Shown here: piece after piece, positions 25,976 through 39,086 of the stretch | Layout: each line of letters begins with the position of its first letter | How positions within the stretch are numbered: position 1 is the stretch's first letter | DNA from: Viscum album | Lineage: Eukaryota > Streptophyta > Magnoliopsida > Santalales > Viscaceae | Assembly (NCBI GenBank): GCA_963277665.1 | Contig: OY728123.1 | Location: forward strand, 627,686,915-627,750,914 | Direction of reading: 5' to 3' | DNA: 64,000 nucleotides | Translations under genes and position numbers: made by a program | Notes under the pieces: generated by a model | Database searches by the model: none | Seen by the model: only the letters and a program-made list of their open reading frames with translations | Told to the model about the DNA's origin: nothing

Positions 25976-28900
25976 GAACCAACATTGAAATAATTTTACT
26001 AGTTAAATAAATAACCAATTCCATAAGTCACATAACATTCAACCCAACATCAACTTACCAACAATCCGCGTTCCCCTCAGTTTTCCTAGATTTCCTCCAA
26101 TGTCTAAAGCCAGTAGCTGTTCCCCATCCATTACTATATCTGTATCAATAATTAGGCATTCAACATGGAACCAAATATTCATATACCTATCAAAAATTGG
26201 CCTTATGAAGCCTTCAATATAATCCAAGGGTCATTCTTATTCAAGACCATGACCCTTCCCACAAGAGTGGTCATTTAACCTGAAACCAGGTTGATAGTCC
26301 CCACCATAATAGTATCATTATTTTAACCTCATAACACTCACATAATTCTACGTAGACCTAAACTAGTTCTATAATGAACCCAATGACTAAAAAGGATTGA
26401 CAATTCACACTGGAATTGATACTAAAATGTATTTTATACACCTAGATTACCCATAATAGAACATACTGCATTTAATGATTAACATGAATTCTAACTTTTA
26501 GTGACCTATGTGTGGGATATGAATTTGGACCTAGATATTTCTTATCCCCTCATTCATTTTTCTACTTCATTCCACAGTATTTATAGTAAATGAAAAACTT
26601 TGTTCAATTGCACAATAGTACCTAGATCTATCATTTATGTTTTGTTATACTACGGGTACATCTCCAGACACACACTCCATTGTGATACTAAGCACTATCA
26701 TATTCAAATTAAATGCATTAGATTCCAACTATATGGGTCACTCTAAACTAAATTACCCAGTGACCTAGTGTCACCACATCTATGGAGATCATCCACATAA
26801 ATATGAACATTCTAAATGGTCATCTCAGCACCTTGCTCTATCATTTCAGTGGACCTCGCATGTAACCACAACATGAATTCTCTTGCACCTATTCATTCCC
26901 ATCACATAATTATTAGACTTCTTATTACTATAACATTGTGATTCTACCATGAGTCAAGGACCTCTAGGCATGGACACACATTCCATCACATTTTTTCTAT
27001 ATTCTTGCAGCCTTCAAAACACCATCAACTATCTCATATTCCTTTATATAATATTGATTTTTTACTATCAGATTGATCTTCCTCAACATCATCATAAGAA
27101 AATTTTTCATACTCCTAATTCTATTTAATCTATAGATCTTTATTCACATCTAGTTAAAACATATGTGCCCTTAACTCTTCCACAGATTGCATTGTTTTTC
27201 ATAAAGATCTGGTATCTAAGGGAATCAATAAATTTGAATAATACATATGATGCATATTTTTTTCCCTTTACGGACTGGATAATTCCATGACTCAAAGATG
27301 AATTTATTCCAATTACTTAGTCCAATCCTAAATGGAACTATCACATGATGATCCTACTTATAGTCTAAATAAAATTCTTTATCTACTAATTTATTAGTCG
27401 GGTCTGGTTCTACATAGATATTTGAACCAACCTAATTTACTTTTTCACCTAGGAATGACTATCGTCCACACTTAAGGATCATTGTCACCCTCTACATTTT
27501 CAATCAAATCATTGATATTTTTGTGAATATGGATTGAGTTATGGGGATCACATCTCATAAGAAAACTAAAATTCAAAATCACTTGTATCTTGACCATAAA
27601 ATGCATGAGGATTCAATTACACCACATTTGTTTAAAAAATGTTATAATAATAATATAAAATCCAACATAGAATGTTGAAATATGAACTGAATATTTTGGA
27701 ATTGGAATTCATTAATTGAATATTCCAAAATTAGTTATTAGAAAAATATCATCATCAAGATCCTTCCCTTTTCACCCATTTGTAGATGTCAGGGATTGGG
27801 AATAGAATGATGCAGAAGTGGATGAGCTTGGCTCTGCCACTCCCTTGACATTCATATCCAACATGGATATTCCAAAGCCATTCCTCAAACTGACAGACAT
27901 ATGAGAAACTTAGTTCTAGATGCAATGACCTGACCCCCTTCTAGTAAGAATAATTTATTATGCTGCCTTTTGATTTATGAGTTACATATTGAGAGGCCTA
28001 TGTGATGATGAAATTTCTCCCCATGTTGGTAGTAGGATATATCATGACTCATGTGTCAACATGATGAATACACATCATCCCAAGATTCATTGCAGACCTC
28101 CTGCATCAAACAAAGCTCCCCTATAATATCAATACAGATAAAATCCATAGGTACCTTTTATAAAATGACCACATCATGTATTTTAGGAGAAATAGGGTGG
28201 AAGAATGTTATGGTGTGATTATTAGTACATAAAAAATGTCCTAATATATTACCATTAAATTTAAGAATCACCAAATTCGGAAATGGGGGATGTAGGATAG
28301 GGGCATAAATCTAAATCACCCCAGAGAGTAGATCCTATTTTATGTGGAAAATGAAAAACCAATATAAATAGAGGAATTTATGATATTGAAAGAATGTGGA
28401 GGATTAAATCGGGTAGAGATAAGGGAATCATTAGTTGAAAATTGAATTAAAAATTGACATAGATCTATAATCCCAATAATCATATATTCAAGAAAACCCA
28501 TGTATCCAATAAAATAAATCAAAGGATTCCATTGAGGTAAGACTCTTGCCGATGTTAGCCACTAATGTGAGATTTGATAGTGAAGAAGAATTTAAAATTT
28601 ATAGGGGGAATCTACAATCATAATAATTTCATCATCTAATGAAAGAGTCTTACAACTAATATCAACATTGGGTATCTAGAAAAAATGTTGGGGTTAATAA
28701 AGGGGGATAATGGTCATAACTATGAATCCAGAGTAGTTTGGAAGAATCCCCCCCCCCAACACCAGGATAGGGGGACCAAAGGGGCATCCATGCAACCTAT
28801 AACATTATATAAGGGAGAAAAAATATCTAAATAGGTCCATCATTAGAAGAGAACACACATAAGAGTTTAGAAAAAATAATTTCCTCAAAAACTCATATTA

Positions 28901-31900
28901 GTTATTGCTCCCCAATAAGCCTAACATCTCAACCGTACCAAGTTTAATCACACAACCACCCATCAACTAGAATATTCTCGAACCCTGAGTGTATACATGT
29001 ACTCAATCAATCTAAGATCACAGAACATAGGATCATAATCATTTAACTCATGGGATTCATACCCAGGAACAGTCTAGCCATGTATCTAACCAATCCTTCC
29101 CTTTAAAATCCAAACCTCAACACTATAACATCTAAAGTTCTTTTCGTCATGGAATATTAATGAATCCCAATTCTTATACCACATACCTGAAATTAACTAT
29201 AATGCATCATTATCATAATTTAAATCATCTAACAATGATTTTGTCTATAAAAGTACTAAAATTCCTAGTACAATGCATCTATTAGGTTACTGTCATATAA
29301 CATATCTCATCTAAAGAATTGTACCCAAATAACCAATATCTTGACTCATATCACACGGAAATTAGGCCCTCCCACCTAGCTCAATAAGCACATCTCACAT
29401 AGGTCAAATATCAAAGGGACACATCTATGTTTTCCTATTTAAATATCTTGATGAAACTAATTTGCTAAAACCCCCTCTAATTTTCTCAAATATACACATA
29501 TCAAGAATGACATGAAAATAACCATTCTACTAGAGAACTGATCCTAAACTAAGGTTCTACTATTATCCCCAATCCTCATCTCCTCCCAATTTTCAATATC
29601 ATCCAATATATCTCAATCTGTCTTGAAACAATATGCTTCTTCAAAACATGATCCTATGATTAGTGAATTATTCACACGTACCCAAGATTCATGTCTACCC
29701 AAGAAGTGTTTGAGTACAACTAAGTAGGGAACCACAAATGGGGTACTATGCATAACCTGAAAAAATAGTGAACAAGTAGATGATATGCATAGTTTAATGA
29801 AAAAATAAATTGTGGAAGCATAAATAAATAACCATCATTGATCCTTGGGCTATAACGTGACACTCCAGTATTTTTTATACCTACTTTGGTTAGCGTTAGA
29901 GTTTTTTATCATGCCGCATGATCATTCCCAATAGTAAAGCGCCCAATAAAAATGTATTATAAGGTGAAATCATTGATTTATTGGAGGTAATTCTAGTAAA
30001 TATAATTTTATGAAGACCATGCTAATTCCAAGGAATGTGTTTTATGAAATGGTGTAGTATCGAGCATATAACAGATTCCTAGGGGTATAGGCCTTGGAAA
30101 CCTAGTATTATCATCAATATATTCGATTCCTTATGGGATGAATCTATGTAATCATATTCACCCAAGATAGAATCCAAATATCATTAGAATTATATATAAA
30201 CTGAAAAATTGAATATAAGTGTATTTTCCATGCATTCAAATTTTATTAGGATCAACAACCAGAGCCCAGGAGCACATCCCATGCATCATATTTTGACTAA
30301 ACATCTAAATCCTAAGTAACCTCTTAGGTATTACAATTAAATAAAATAGGGTAGTGTTTCCATACCATAATATCTCACAGAACACATTATATATAGGTTT
30401 TTTAATATTCTAAAACTCATCTATAAAAATAAGGGTTTCCCTCTTATGAATATGACCTATCATCATCACTAATGCCGTATCTGGTTCACACACAATTGAT
30501 TTTGGTTCAAAAGTGACACACAAAATTATCTATAATCCTTATTGTATTCACCCACAAAAGGGACAAATTCATTGATGCATCTTCATGGGATCCCTAGGTT
30601 ATATTATATCACGAAGACCATATGTGGATTCCTTTATCAAAATCACATATATAATGAGAACACCCACCACTCTAATGGAATCACATCACTAGAAATAGTC
30701 TATAACATCTCACAACCTCAATATACTCATAAGAAAATCCTTAAATTCGTAGGTCTAAAGAGATGGAAACCAGCCCATATCACTTTCCATGTCCCTCTAT
30801 GTCGGCCCTCTCACGAATCCTATCATTAATTTAGCAACAATATACCATCCAAGGTGTGTAAAACTCATTAAGGAATGAACACCTTCCTGCACTGATCTCC
30901 ACTATCGTGATGGTTTTAAGGATTATTAAGGATATTTTATGGCCTACTAGGTGTAATAACTATATCTCATCACAGCCATCCACTTGAAGGTCACCAAGGA
31001 TCCTACACTAAGGTCAACTACACTTATATAATTCACTTTATTTTATATACGCCCCTTATGAGGTTCATGTTTCTCAAGGCATACAATTATAGTTATACTA
31101 ATAGACATCTATGGTTGAGATATATAGCCATTGAAAAATGGTCCATCATGGACCTTGGCACTTTCCATATTTAATTCAAATAATTTCAACTTTAATTGAA
31201 CTAATTAATTAATAAATAAAGGTTAATCAATTGATGTGGTGAAGTTGCACACATCACTCTTCACATAAATGATGTATAATCCAAAGGGTTATGCCCATGA
31301 AACTACTGACCTTAGTTGTTGTTATTTCCTTTAAAGAAGCATGACCACCTTCAAAACTGGTATAATATATAGCATCAAATAAGGCTCTTATCCTAGACAC
31401 AAAATTACAAATAATAAATTATATAATTTTGTAATTAAATATCTTATCCAATAAAATTTATTATATTGATTATAATTAATTTCAAAATTTAAAACAAAAA
31501 GTCATTAATGCATAAAAAATCACTATTCTATCTCAATACACCAAAACCATGAACAAACACACATGGAGGTTCCATGGAATACACCAGATATGGTCATGGG
31601 AAAATCCAAAAAATGGTATCTATTTAATAGTTGATTTGATTATATTTTTCTGAAAAACATAAATACAATCATCTGGTGATGTATCGTTGATTACAAAGCA
31701 TGAAATAACATACAAATGTTATCTCAAGACATCCTCTATCTACACTAGAAAAAATTCCCATCATGTGGGACAATTTCCATTATCCTCTGGCCGAAACTTC
31801 CAATAAACCGGAACATAAATATTCTACCATTAGATACTAAGGATTGAAACGAAAACAAAAGGAAAGGGATGGAATAAATCACTCGAAATCATCATTGAAT

Positions 31901-32480
31901 AATACCAAAAATTGATCCCCTCAAGAGGTTGATAAAATAATGGAAAAAGTGAGGTTGAACCATCAAGAACTAGGCTTCTCCGAATTTCCAAAATCTTTTA
32001 AACCCAAATAAAACTAATTTAAAATAAACAGGACAACCCCCATGTGAAAAAGATAATTATGCTCCATTCATGGAATGAATAGGGGGTTTAGGGAATGATT
32101 TCTATTTAACCATAGTAGTTTTCGTGAAGGAATAACTGAAGAAATCTTCATAGAAATTTAATGTGTTGGGTCACTCAGATCCAACTCATAGAAGTCATTG
32201 GTTTTTCTGATTCAATGATTGGAGTACAAACGTGTGATTAATTGGATGAATGATGGGGGAATGTGTGTTGAAGGGGATTATAGGGATTGCATGAGCGAGG
32301 GGAAAACTATGTGGAGAATACATTGATGATCTGCCGAGGGAGAATTGACCAGTTGGAGATGTGGGGGAAGGGTTTCACTAGTGGTAGATGAGTCTTGATG
32401 AGGGAGGATATATGGGTGGGTGATGAGTTGTGGTGTAGTTAAACTATGTAAGGATCTGTTGTCACAAGACATAGTTTTTT
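25976..32480. other. Interior of CACTA-like insertion, 6.5 kb with no recognised gene
   Basis: C exceeds G on this strand, as in the minus-strand elements elsewhere in the window, so decayed coding or LTR sequence on the minus strand is possible. Six-frame reading gives only short frames (25-95 codons). None matches a transposase, gag or pol motif that I know. A minus-strand stretch near 27100-27560 reads in places like protein (VEPDPTNKLVDKEF, FESWNYPVRKGKK) but I could not assign it. TGACACTCCAG at 29870 and GCCAAGGTCCATGATGG (minus, near 31138) have the look of LTR text. Further insertions may be hidden here. Confidence 0.35.
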
Positions 32481-32499
32481 GGAAGGTTTATCTATTCAA

Positions 32500-32603
32500 A
32501 ATACATTGTTTTCATGTAACAGTGGATATATTTTAATCTATATCCATGGAAAAATTAAACCGAGGCTATATGTCTGTGATTATAGATCCTTTTTATATTA
32601 GTG
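32500..32603. repeat. Right end of CACTA-like element
   Basis: CAGTGGATATATTTTAATC and GAGGCTATATGTCTG repeat in opposite orientation motifs of the left subterminal array. The terminus TATTAGTG is followed at once by DNA that aligns with the LTR of element B. Confidence 0.5.
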
Positions 32604-33304
32604 ATACTGGAAATCGTGCATAGTTAGACCTGGGCTTCCGTGTAGGAACTCAGTTAGGTGCTTGGTTTTTCCAAAGTATGTGTCCACGTAGGAGTAACCA
32701 TGTGAAGTGGGATAGAGGGTTTCTATATGGTTGGAGCATAGTTTGTCTTACCATGTAAAAAAATTGTGGGAGGTGATCCTTGTGGAGGAGTAAACCGTAT
32801 GGTTAGCACACATTTTTCCTTACCATGACACCAATAGTGAATGATTTAAATGTGAAATCCTAAAAAGTGTATCGCACATAGAATTAACTCTAATCCAAAA
32901 AATTTCCACCATTTGGACCCTAATTCAATTTGACTTCCTCCCAAATGGTGTTGATACTCTCCCCTTAGAACTGGAAGAAATATAAAATAAATTTTTGGTG
33001 AATTGATTCCTGATTCCCTTGGAATGTTGTTGTTAGTAGTAGTTTTTCATAGATCCTCATTCCTTTTCTCTCTCTATTTATCTCACAAGAAATCCAAGAT
33101 CTAGTTCATTGGTGGTTGGTAAATGATTTTTCATCTGAATAATGATAGTATTTCGATATTTGTTGTTAGGAAAATTTATCTTAGGAGGTTTTTGGTGATT
33201 CAACCCATTTTAATTAACATTTAGTGCCATTCATCATTTTCCCCATAACATCTAATATATGTTTTTTCACCCTCGAACCCTCTTGTTATAACATTTAGGA
33301 ATAG
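32604..33304 (+). repeat. 3' LTR of element B, segment 2
   Basis: Aligns with about 15325-16000 of the 5' LTR: GGGCTTC, ACTCAGTTAGG, AACCATGTGA.GTGGG, TGATTCCCTTGGAATGT (33011 against 15728). It ends in AATAG, the target site of the LARD-like insertion. Confidence 0.85.
33300..33304. repeat. Target-site duplication AATAG, left copy
   Basis: Matches 42522-42526 exactly; the five-base length is standard for plant LTR-element integrases. Confidence 0.85.
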
Positions 33305-35999
33305 TGTCACGAACTATCCTGGGTTGACCCTGAACCGGTCACCCTAGCTAGCCCGAGACATGGCCCGAGGGGCGTTCCTGATCCCCACCGGCTGGGAACC
33401 AGTGTCGAGCATCAAAGTTAAAACATTGGGAACTATTTGGCCCAAAAAGTGAAATAAGTAAATAATATTAAGCAGAACAAAAGCACTAAACTATAGCAGC
33501 AGAAAGAAACAAATCCAAATAGTAGATGTACCTCCATGTGACCCTTCGTTCACCTCCCAACCATGGACAACATTGCTCCCAAAATGAGCAACCCATCCAA
33601 GAAAACATGAACAAGGGAAATCTGTGACTGAAAAGTTAAAATAGGCATGAGCATTAAAAATGCTCTGTAGGGATGCCAAAGTAAACCACAGAATCCAACA
33701 AAGACCACTTTCCAGAAACAAACCCAAAAACACTAGTTTTCACATACAACGATAGAAAATAGGGTTTTCATAATTTAATGGAAAAGGATCCTGATTTACC
33801 ATTTCAAAAAAACCAACACACCCCACAATCCGTTTTACCCAAAACAATGCATTTCTTGAAAACTGAATTTCAAATCAATGTTTATCACATTTGTGAAAAA
33901 GAAAAACATTTAATAAGTAAATTCTGGAAACCAAGTGCAAGTAAAAGTAAAAAAGCGGATATAAGAAATAACCATTGGTGATACTAAACATCTTTAAAAA
34001 ACCCCCGGACATACTCGGTTTCAAACTACCTGCCGGCATGGTACTCCACAATCAATAACCAATTGGCCGCCCTAATAGCCAACAAGTCGCATACCCCACA
34101 AGGCCTACCTACCAAGGGGGAACCAACCCTTCTGATCGGGGATGGCTAGCAACTGTCTCTCGATAATCTATAAGATGCCCAGGAACCCAAGGTGATTTCC
34201 ATAATAATGTTTACGTAGGAGGCCCTCGCACGCGTGACTCATCTCACCACACTTTCCCACCCCTTACACGAACACCACCACACGACAACCCTCGAAGGGA
34301 ATTCCCACTATGGAGATGACCACAAATATGTATATATAAAATTCTTTCACATTCAACAAGGTGCCAACCGGGCCTTCACTGCATGTGCAGTTTCAAAACA
34401 ATTCGTAAATGAGTTAAGTTGCAAATTGGGCACACACGCTTTTCCCAAAAGTCAATACAAACACCCCATTAAAAACCCAATACCAAATGGGCCTTCAAAC
34501 TAAACAACCATTCAACTCACACGAAAGGCCAACCGGGCCAACTTCTTTTCATACCTCTTGAAATACCAAACAATTTCATCAAAAACATATCTTTAAGAAA
34601 ATATAGTTTTTATGTGTCATATTCATTTGGAGGCACATCCACGCGAGCACCTAGTGCTCCAATTGATGTGCCAACATCCAGCGACACATCTAGTTTTTAG
34701 AAGAATCGCCTTAGAAACCATTTTCATAAAACACATAGCATTGAAACCAATCCCAATTCCTTCACAACACTTTATAAAATCAAACTACATCTTTCAATCC
34801 AACCACCCTTTCCAAAACATTCATAAATCAACCTATTATTTCATCATTTTGTCAAAAAAATGCACCAAACCAAATCTTACATTTCCAAAACACAATCACT
34901 ATCAATTAAAACCAAACACATCACACGTCATTCAATTTAACCTTACCAGGAAACTATTCATTTCATATAAACCAACATAAAAAGCCACTTTCAGAAATTT
35001 AAAACAACAATATAACTATGTCAGATGATTTTCATAAACAAAACAGAAATGCAACGATATAAACGAATTAATTGAAAAAATTCTAGTGATCAAGGTTTGA
35101 ATCAAAAAGGGAAATGGTTGGAAAAACCTACCTCAAATAATTGACCAAGACAATTCTTTAAAACTCACCTGACCACCTGTTCACGTACCCCCACTCCCAT
35201 ACATGTGCACACACTAGAAAAGTAACCTCACCACAACTTGAGAAAATAGTCAACACCCAAAGTTAGTGCGAAGAAGACCAACGTGTGACCAAATATATAC
35301 CAGGGACTCAAAAACAACAAAAGACACCAAAATAACATTAATCCAAACAAAGGAATCAATTTACGATTCAAAAACAAACTCTATAGAAATCACCAAGTTC
35401 ACAAGTAAAACTCAAATCACATCTTCACCATTTTTATAGAGAAAAACTAAAGGGAAAACCCCCAAAATGACATCAATTAACATTAACATAAACATAAATA
35501 AAAAATCAGAAAAAAGACCAATTTAAACCAATTCCACCAATGACAAATCATCACAAAGATGTAAAAGGATACCATAGGGATGTGAATCATATTAAAAAAA
35601 TTATCAAAGTAATATTGGAACCTAAATAAGAATATCAGCACAGACGTAAGAATGCGTAAACCAGGAACTAACTCTAACAAATATTTAACAACTTAAAAAA
35701 TATTCAAGAACACTATAGCAGGATAATTAAAGGAATAAAAAATTTGTGAATCAGGATTTAAACTAAATGAAAGAGTGCGAGCAATAGAAGAGTGCTCTGG
35801 AAATTAAAATGCGCAAATTCGCTTACCTCGGAGGTGTGTGAATACAACGACACATCAACAGAATGTGGAAAAGGACTTCACGGACCAAATGCATCCCCTT
35901 TCCACCATGAAAAACATGCGAATAACAAACCATGACAAAAAAATATTGGTTAACTTGAAGAAAACTACCAAATTAGATGAAATAAAACAAACCCAAACC

Positions 36000-36545
36000 G
36001 GAAGAGGAGAGGGTTTCTGGCAAGGAAAGTGGCTGCCGGAACAGAGGCACACACTGGTGTAGTTTCCGGGGGAGTTCAGGTCATCGCCAGATGAAGTGCA
36101 GGTCGCAAGACTGTGTATGGCATGGAGCTTCATCAAGGTGCACAACGGGAGCTGGGTAGGTGTGGCCGGAGGGGTAGATCGTCGTGCGAGGTGCTGCCCG
36201 CTGGGAAGGGAGGTCACGGGCGCTACGGGAGGTGGCACGATGGGAGGCGGGTGCTACTGGAGGGAGGCGCGATGGGATACGGGCACTAACGGAGGGTGGC
36301 GCGACGGTGGGCGCTGTTGGAGGGGGGCGCCCGGAGGAGGTCGATGAGGGTGGGGGGTGTTAGAGCTTGGAATTGGGGAATAGGGGGGCAACGGAAGCTA
36401 GGAATGGGGAAGAGGGGGGGCGACGGAATAGAGAAATGAGAGGGAGGGGAGTGGCGCTAGAGAGGGCGACGGGGAAGGGGAGGGGGTGCGGCCCATGACT
36501 AGAAAGGGGGGGGGGAGGGAATGGGGAGCGCCCCCTTAGGGTTTT
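36000..36545 (-). promoter_or_regulatory. GC-rich, CpG-rich tract of the 3' LTR with telo-box
   Basis: A sudden change from AT-rich to GC-rich DNA with many CpG (GGCGCGACGG, GGGGGCGCCCGG). On the minus strand it starts with AAACCCTAA (telo-box motif of plant promoters, 36536-36545) and runs into a long C/T-rich tract. The other LTR has the same layout at 41640-42140, with the telo-box changed by one base. I infer promoter or leader function from composition and position only. The frames at 36096 and 36360 are composition artefacts. Confidence 0.4.
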
Positions 36546-36654
36546 ACCCAAAAAAGGAATTAGAAACAAATAAAAATAAGATGGTAGTAATAAAATAATT
36601 AAATTAATATAAATTTTGATATTAATTGTTGTGGTAATATTATTAATAATTAAA

Positions 36655-36730
36655 ATTCTAATCAAAATAATAGTGATAATAATGATAATAATAATAATAA
36701 TAATAATAAGAATAACAATAATAATAACCA
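36655..36730. repeat. AT-rich trinucleotide microsatellite (AAT/ATA)n in the LTR
   Basis: Runs of AATAATAAT with interruptions. The counterpart in the other LTR is at about 42250-42330. Confidence 0.8.
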
Positions 36731-36919
36731 TTCAACCATGCAGTCTCCAGGATCGAACGCACAGTCGCCGCTAGTGGTGGGGTGACTGCGCACCGGCCCA
36801 ACACCCGCCAAAATATCAAACTTCAAAAAATTCAAACATGGACCCAACTAAACCTTTTCCAAATGATGTGAGACCGATAAAAGAATAAAACAACTGATTC
36901 CCGTGGTCGGGGTGTGGCA

Positions 36920-36933
36920 ATTCTCCCCACCAC
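36920..36933 (-). other. Polypurine tract of LARD-like element
   Basis: On the minus strand GTGTGGTGGGGAGAAT directly precedes the 3' LTR start TGCCACACCCCG. Confidence 0.7.
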
Positions 36934-39068
36934 ACACTTTCTACCCCCATAAAGTCACCAAGCCAATTGTCGACACACAAAAATGTCCATGCCCAGACAA
37001 AACCAAAGGAAAACATGAGTCTTAGTGTAACTATTCCCAACAACGTCACACCCATCCAGTTCAAGGAGGCCCACAACCCGATATTGAGGGGAGAACACGG
37101 GAGGGTTCTCCCCACCACTAGGATTCACTAATAAAGAAACCCATGAACCCGAACAAACCGCCCTCAAGGGTGGGGGAACGCAGGAAGTCCCATACCAAAC
37201 TCATCCCACCTTCTCAACGCTAACATAAAAAATCCACCACTAGCATTTCAAACCATTACAGGGAAAACGAACACATCGGGGCACCAGAACAGAGGAAACC
37301 CCTAAAAAACTGAAACACACTAAAGGATACACATGGAGAGGTGTCCGGAATAAGAAGGGGCCTAGAAACACTACCCATTAATATATGAAACCAAAAATTC
37401 CCCTGAAAAAATCAATTGAGACCAACTCAGAATCAGAACGGTCCTGACATTCACGGGATGAACTCCCCTGAAGAAATACAAATACTTCAAATGCCACATT
37501 TAGTGCGGATGAGGCCACTTGGATTGCGGTACAATGAGCTCATCACACCACGATGACGAGGATGAGTTTACGAAGACAACAATTATCATACAAGAAAACC
37601 TTGTTTATTTCCATCTAAAGTTGAAAAAATGATCTGAGTTGATGTTCCACATGCTCTCGACAACTTCTGACTGTGCGCAAGCATCACCCCAAGACCTGTG
37701 GCTGGGGCCATGATAGCCGAAGCATCTCCTGCCTCACAGTTAGGAATTTTCATCTTCTGGTCTCTATATCCTTCTTCTGTTCGATGGTTTAAACAACCAT
37801 GATGGTAATACATTTTCATAGGGATTCAACATGGTGGCTTAGAATGTCCGGACTGGCCATACCAGTGACATATGAGAGAGAGGTTCGCCGAACTAAGAGC
37901 CGATACCGACGAGGATGATTTCTTAGAGACATGTTCCACCGACCCGCACTGCTTGCCAGGTGGGGGAACCGTCGCGGAAGTCGACCATCGTTAATCACAC
38001 CCATGAGTCCAATGACGATGATACATTTCATCATTACGAGTCCAGAACTGAAACATCAAATAAACCTGAGACGGTAAGAACCCTAACAACCCTATGAGTT
38101 CCCAACATCCTGAAGACCCACTCTAATTTTCACAATCACACAAATTACCCTCATAGAGTTAGATGACTTTGATCGATAGGAAACATGCAAAAATAACTAA
38201 AAATGGGAATGACTTATTAGAAACTTTAGCGACCGTTCTGGGTGGCATACTCAGAACAACATGAAAAACACAACTGAAATTGGCATCTATACCAAACACA
38301 ATCAAAGAAACAGCCCGATCTAAGGGCAATAAACTCATAAGCTAAACATATATAAACATAAGTAAAAATTACTTTTTCAAAAATCGTCATTTATTTTAAA
38401 TGTTTAAAACTCACCTATGGACCCTTATGGACTATCACATGTGCATTCACCCAATCCCGTCTACATCGCCCGCGGAAATGTTCTCCCACACACTCTCTAC
38501 TCATATCGATGCACATGTGATCCTCCATAAGGAATACCAATGTTCGAACACTTCTTTCCCTTATCAAATACAAACAAGCAATAAAATATTCCAAACCGAA
38601 ACACACCCACTTTAAAACCTAATTCACCAATTTCAAAATAGTATTACAAGAAACACTTTTCCATTTTAAAACCACTTCCATTTTTAATGCACGCTCACAT
38701 CGACTGAGATCAAAACGAAAAACAGTAAACAACAAACCACCGGAACGAGGAACTAGTACATATGCCTAACTCGGTGACATGGTGGTGAGCCATATCCCAA
38801 GTAAGGTATATCACTAAAAGGACCTTAAACTGGACACTTGGAATCCACATGGGTCATCACACCATGTGAGGTCACAACCGGAACCAGTTCGCCTTCATTA
38901 TCATCCCTCAAACCAAAAAAATCAAAGGAAAAAGACTCAAAACCCAGACTACCCCTGGTAAATCCGGTCTCATTGTGGGTGGTGGTGGTCAAGTACCAAC
39001 CCACAACCTACCTCTTGAGTTCTGACAAATCCTAATCTCCATATACCAGACATCCCAAATAGAAAGGG
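36934..39068 (-). other. Internal region of LARD-like element
   Basis: No protease, RT, RNase H or integrase motif in any frame. Apart from the zinc-knuckle remnant near 37850 nothing coding is recognised. Confidence 0.7.
37580..38040 (-). pseudogene. Gag zinc-knuckle remnant inside the LARD-like element
   Basis: On the minus strand 37870-37829 reads CHWYGQSGHSKPPC, a retrotransposon CCHC zinc knuckle (C-x2-C-x4-H-x4-C) whose second Cys is now Tyr and which is followed by a stop. A Ser-rich stretch (SKKSSSSVSALSSANLS-like) precedes it, as in many gag proteins. Two other frames in the same stretch are open for 72 and 77 codons (38034-37816 and 37819-37586, overlapping by ATGA), but they match nothing I know. 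The region is less AT-rich than its surroundings. I infer a leftover gag C-terminus; a captured host fragment is the alternative. Confidence 0.45.
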
Positions 39069-39083
39069 CCTCCTCTGATACCA
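39069..39083 (-). other. Primer-binding site of LARD-like element
   Basis: The minus strand reads TGGTATCAGAGGAGG. The first eleven bases match the plant initiator-tRNA-Met site exactly. Three bases separate it from the 5' LTR end. Confidence 0.9.
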
Positions 39084-39086
39084 TTT

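Larger units (their letters stand above)
22566..32603. mobile_element. CACTA-like (En/Spm-type) DNA transposon inserted in the 3' LTR of element B
   Basis: Seen: the LTR of B stops at 22565 and resumes at about 32604. The left end (TCCTACAGACCTTGAAATTT) resembles a decayed CACTACAAG...CTTGAAATTT terminus, and the right end ...TATATTAGTG resembles the inverted CACTA end. Next to the left end are about eight short repeats of a palindromic motif (around CCACRGTT...AACYGTGGCTATAG). The right end has related text (AGTGGATATATTTTAATCTATAT, split as 32520-32542, and GAGGCTATATG) in inverted order. Subterminal repeat arrays of this kind are known from plant CACTA elements. I could not recognise a TNP2-type transposase inside, so it may be non-autonomous or hold other insertions. 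Another DNA transposon family is possible. Confidence 0.5.
33305..36919 (-). repeat. 3' LTR of LARD-like element
   Basis: 3615 bp. Near-identical in order to 39087-42521. About 125 bases near 33893-34019 have no counterpart in the other LTR, which explains most of the length difference. Short frames on both strands (34234, 34612, 35855 and others) recur with frame breaks in the other LTR and are not genes. Confidence 0.9.

Noticed and set aside
30542..30829. 95-codon open frame on the plus strand
   Set aside because: No family motif; base skew here suggests that any former coding strand was the minus strand.
31744..31760. CACTAGAAAAAATTCCC, resembling a CACTA end
   Set aside because: No partner end and no target duplication could be identified.
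37586..38034. Two overlapping minus-strand frames (72 and 77 codons) as a real gene pair
   Set aside because: The zinc-knuckle text lies in a different frame, which makes a broken gag remnant more likely than two genes.
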